Assembly (NCBI GenBank): GCA_964036155.1
Contig: OZ038423.1
Span: 69,765,249-69,829,248, forward strand
Direction: 5' to 3'
From: Diploscapter coronatus
Taxonomy: Eukaryota > Nematoda > Chromadorea > Rhabditida > Rhabditidae
DNA length: 64,000 bases
Of this stretch, positions 61,884 through 64,000 are shown in pieces; position 1 is the first letter of the stretch, and every line of letters begins with the position of its first letter. The position numbers and the translations under genes were made by a program. A model generated the notes under the pieces. It had not been told where the DNA came from. It was given only the letters and a program-made list of their open reading frames with translations, and did not search any database.

Positions 61884-64000
61884 CGCCGACGCATTGCGGC
61901 GGCGGCGTCGCTTCGTCGTCGTGTGGCGTCTGACGCCCCGATGTCGACGTCCGGGGATTGTTGTCGTCGGATTCTAAGCCCTGAGACAACGACGACGATG
62001 ACGACGCTCTTTCTTTTCTAGGGATTACTGTATTTTGATTTTTCCAAAAATTCTACGAACGCGATGTAAGAGTACTTGATTCGAGTGTTTTACATATCAG
62101 CTGTTCATGAGATTTAGTTGGAAGCTCAAAAAGTGCGCAGGGATTTTTGAAATCCCTGTAGATTTAGAGATTATTAGAAATGAAGAGAGAGGGAAAAGAT
62201 GAAAAGAAAACAAGTGATTGTCGGACATGCAGGTATAGTATATGCTTGTGTGCTAGCGTCAGGGGCATCTCGAAACCTTTCTACTTCCCTCGCCCTCTCT
62301 ATTCTCTTATCGTTACGCCTCTTTATCTCTTACCCTCAAGGGAAAACTCTTAAAGAGAAATAAAATTGAGGAGAGCACAAAGAAAAATAGCACAGATGCC
62401 CGTAAAGGGAAAAGCTTAAACGCGGCCGATAGGCGGGGCGCGGCACCTCTAACGCTATTTAAACGATAGATAGAAAGCAATGGAGAGAAAGTAGAGAAAA
62501 AGAAATTCGTCTTTTCTTCATTGTCGTCTGCGGTGTTAAATCCTGAATCAAGTGCAAGAGTCGCGGGTATCTCGCATTCAATAGATTTAGCTATTGACGA
62601 CGATATGATAATAGTGTATAATAGAGGTTTATGAAATTCGTTAATCCAGAGTGAATTTAAGATAAATTTGATTCAAGCTTGCAGAATAATGGGGATTTCA
62701 TGAAAATTGACAGCAGCATAAATCTAAGGGAAATGGGAGAGGAAATCAGCTTTATCCTAAAAGAAATGACAGTAAGAAAGGGGAATGAGGAATGACTAAC
62801 GGACATGGAAAAGACGAAGGCGAGAGATGAGATTAAAGAATACCTGGCACTTGGATAGAAAGGAACGATTTCAGATATTCTCGCACAGAGAAGGATAAAG
62901 ATCAATTCCTTAGAGATCGCTAAATATACGTTTTTACAAAGCAAAAGCTATGATCTTCTTTTTGTAAATAGCAATTCAGAATGATCAAATTTCATATATT
63001 CGATAGATCTATGACGATATCACAGAGAAACAACTCGTGAAATGTCATAATTTAGAAGATCTTATAGGGCAAAAGTTATAATTTGTATAATCTGATTTTC
63101 CAATTTAAAAAAAAAGTTTTATAAAAGACAGTGAATTTTATAATCTGTTCAGAATTTCAAAATAAAATATTATCGAGAGGATGATAATAATAATAATAAT
63201 AGCTTTCATAATCTGAGTTATGGATTGTCCAAAATTTGCCCAATATGAAAAGGGAAGGGATGCACTCTGGCAATGATGCAATGATGCAATGTGCCTGAAA
63301 ATGGATAAAATGAAGAGTAGCCGTTGAGGCTGCTCGGGAAAGGAGATAGAAGAGAAGTGTGAAATCGGGCATGAAGTACACCCTGCTGAAGCAAGGAAGA
63401 TAGGCAAAAGCGAGAATTCTTTGGATTCTAGAGCAAAATTGAATAATGCGAGTGTCTATCGTAGTGAAGCTCATTGTATTATTCACTTTTTTCTACAACT
63501 TATCATTTTTTCTGAGAGATATAGATAAAAAAGAGGACGAATAATAAAATAGGGTGAGATTTACAATAAACTTCACGCACGCTGATGTACTGTTATCATG
63601 TTTTATAATATATAGTATGGCAAACATAAAAAAGGTTGAATAATACAATAAGCAATATTGAACAGGTCTGCAATGCACAAAAAATGAGATTAAATACAAT
63701 CGGCTATACACGCAAATCAAAAATGAGCCAACCGAATGCAGACAGGTGCAATATTTCTCTTTCTTGATCTCAAAATAAAATTTACGCGCGCTGAATAATT
63801 TCCCTCTTTTCCGGTCGTGATGAAAATCTTTAACATCAATGTGTATTTTAGGTTCCGAATTCAAAATACAAAACAAAATTGCATCATATCAACTTTGCGA
63901 TTCTGATACACTACTAATGATAACCAATTAAAATCAATAGAAATAGAAATCGAAAATAGAAGAAAATATCATAATGAAATGATGCTAATTGATAGCTTTG
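61884..64000. other. Upstream region with GC-rich CGT island
   Basis: 61,885-62,010 is strikingly GC-rich (CGTCGTCG runs, GCGGCGGCGGCGTCGC) directly upstream of the distal first exon; it is probably its promoter or 5' leader. The minus strand is also open there as a Ser-rich frame (ASSSSSLSQGLESDDNN). The rest, 62,050-64,000, is AT-rich with purine tracts and (TAA)n runs near 61,665 and 63,185; no gene seen. Confidence 0.4.

Noticed and set aside
1..64000. CRISPR arrays, rRNA, bacterial-type operons or horizontal gene blocks
   Set aside because: No direct-repeat arrays, rRNA cores or intronless bacterial-like genes were seen; every confident gene has spliceosomal introns.

Overview
The window is nuclear DNA from a nematode. 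Evidence: a cuticle collagen with the nematode N-terminal membrane domain and Gly-X-Y repeats, a muscle myosin heavy chain, nematode-type BPI/LBP, class 3 lipase, SLC17-type and ODR-2-like Ly6 genes, AT-rich spacers, and introns mostly of 40-60 nt ending in TTTCAG, ATTTAG or TTAAG. Gene structures are far more intron-rich than their Caenorhabditis counterparts: the myosin has about 43 exons (unc-54 has 9) and a 310-residue cuticle collagen has 28. I cannot name the species. An intron-rich lineage outside Caenorhabditis is the best guess.

Layout. 2.5-5.3 kb (-): a protein with an Hsp70 ATPase domain joined in frame to a Kelch propeller. 7.8-10.7 kb (-): the micro-exon collagen. 14.3-15.8 kb (+): a fragment of a single-pass membrane protein, a repeat cluster and a small cytochrome b5. 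16.0-25.8 kb (-): muscle myosin heavy chain. 26.7-27.8 kb (-): GPI-anchored Ly6-type protein. 30.2-32.5 kb (-): type II membrane protein of the HtrL/YibB family. 33.8-34.1 kb (-): C-terminal exons of an unidentified gene. 35.7-37.5 kb (-): secreted nitrobindin/THAP4-like protein with a mariner-like MITE in an intron. 38.0-39.9 kb (-): SLC17-type transporter. 41.3-44.6 kb (-): BTBD9 orthologue. 45.4-45.8 kb (+): small membrane protein. 48.1-52.1 kb (+): BPI/LBP family protein with a furin-like site between its halves. 52.5-54.8 kb (+): secreted class 3 lipase. 55.9-56.1 kb (+): 42-residue secreted peptide. 56.2-56.9 kb (-): Arg/Ser-rich membrane protein with a duplicated exon. 57.8-61.9 kb (-): ODR-2/HOT-like Ly6 gene with two candidate alternative first exons.

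The neighbours share no pathway; this is an ordinary mixture of muscle, cuticle, secreted and neuronal-type genes, each with its own exons and no operon I can defend. The most unusual items are the Hsp70-Kelch fusion, the extreme fragmentation of the collagen into exons as short as 7 nt, recurrent non-canonical splice sites (three GC donors, two AT acceptors, two GG acceptors) that the conserved reading frames require, and a 45-nt in-frame GC-AG intron that splits the catalytic GHSLGG motif of the lipase.

All gene models are hand-spliced from reading frame, phase and family motifs. No transcript or database was available.
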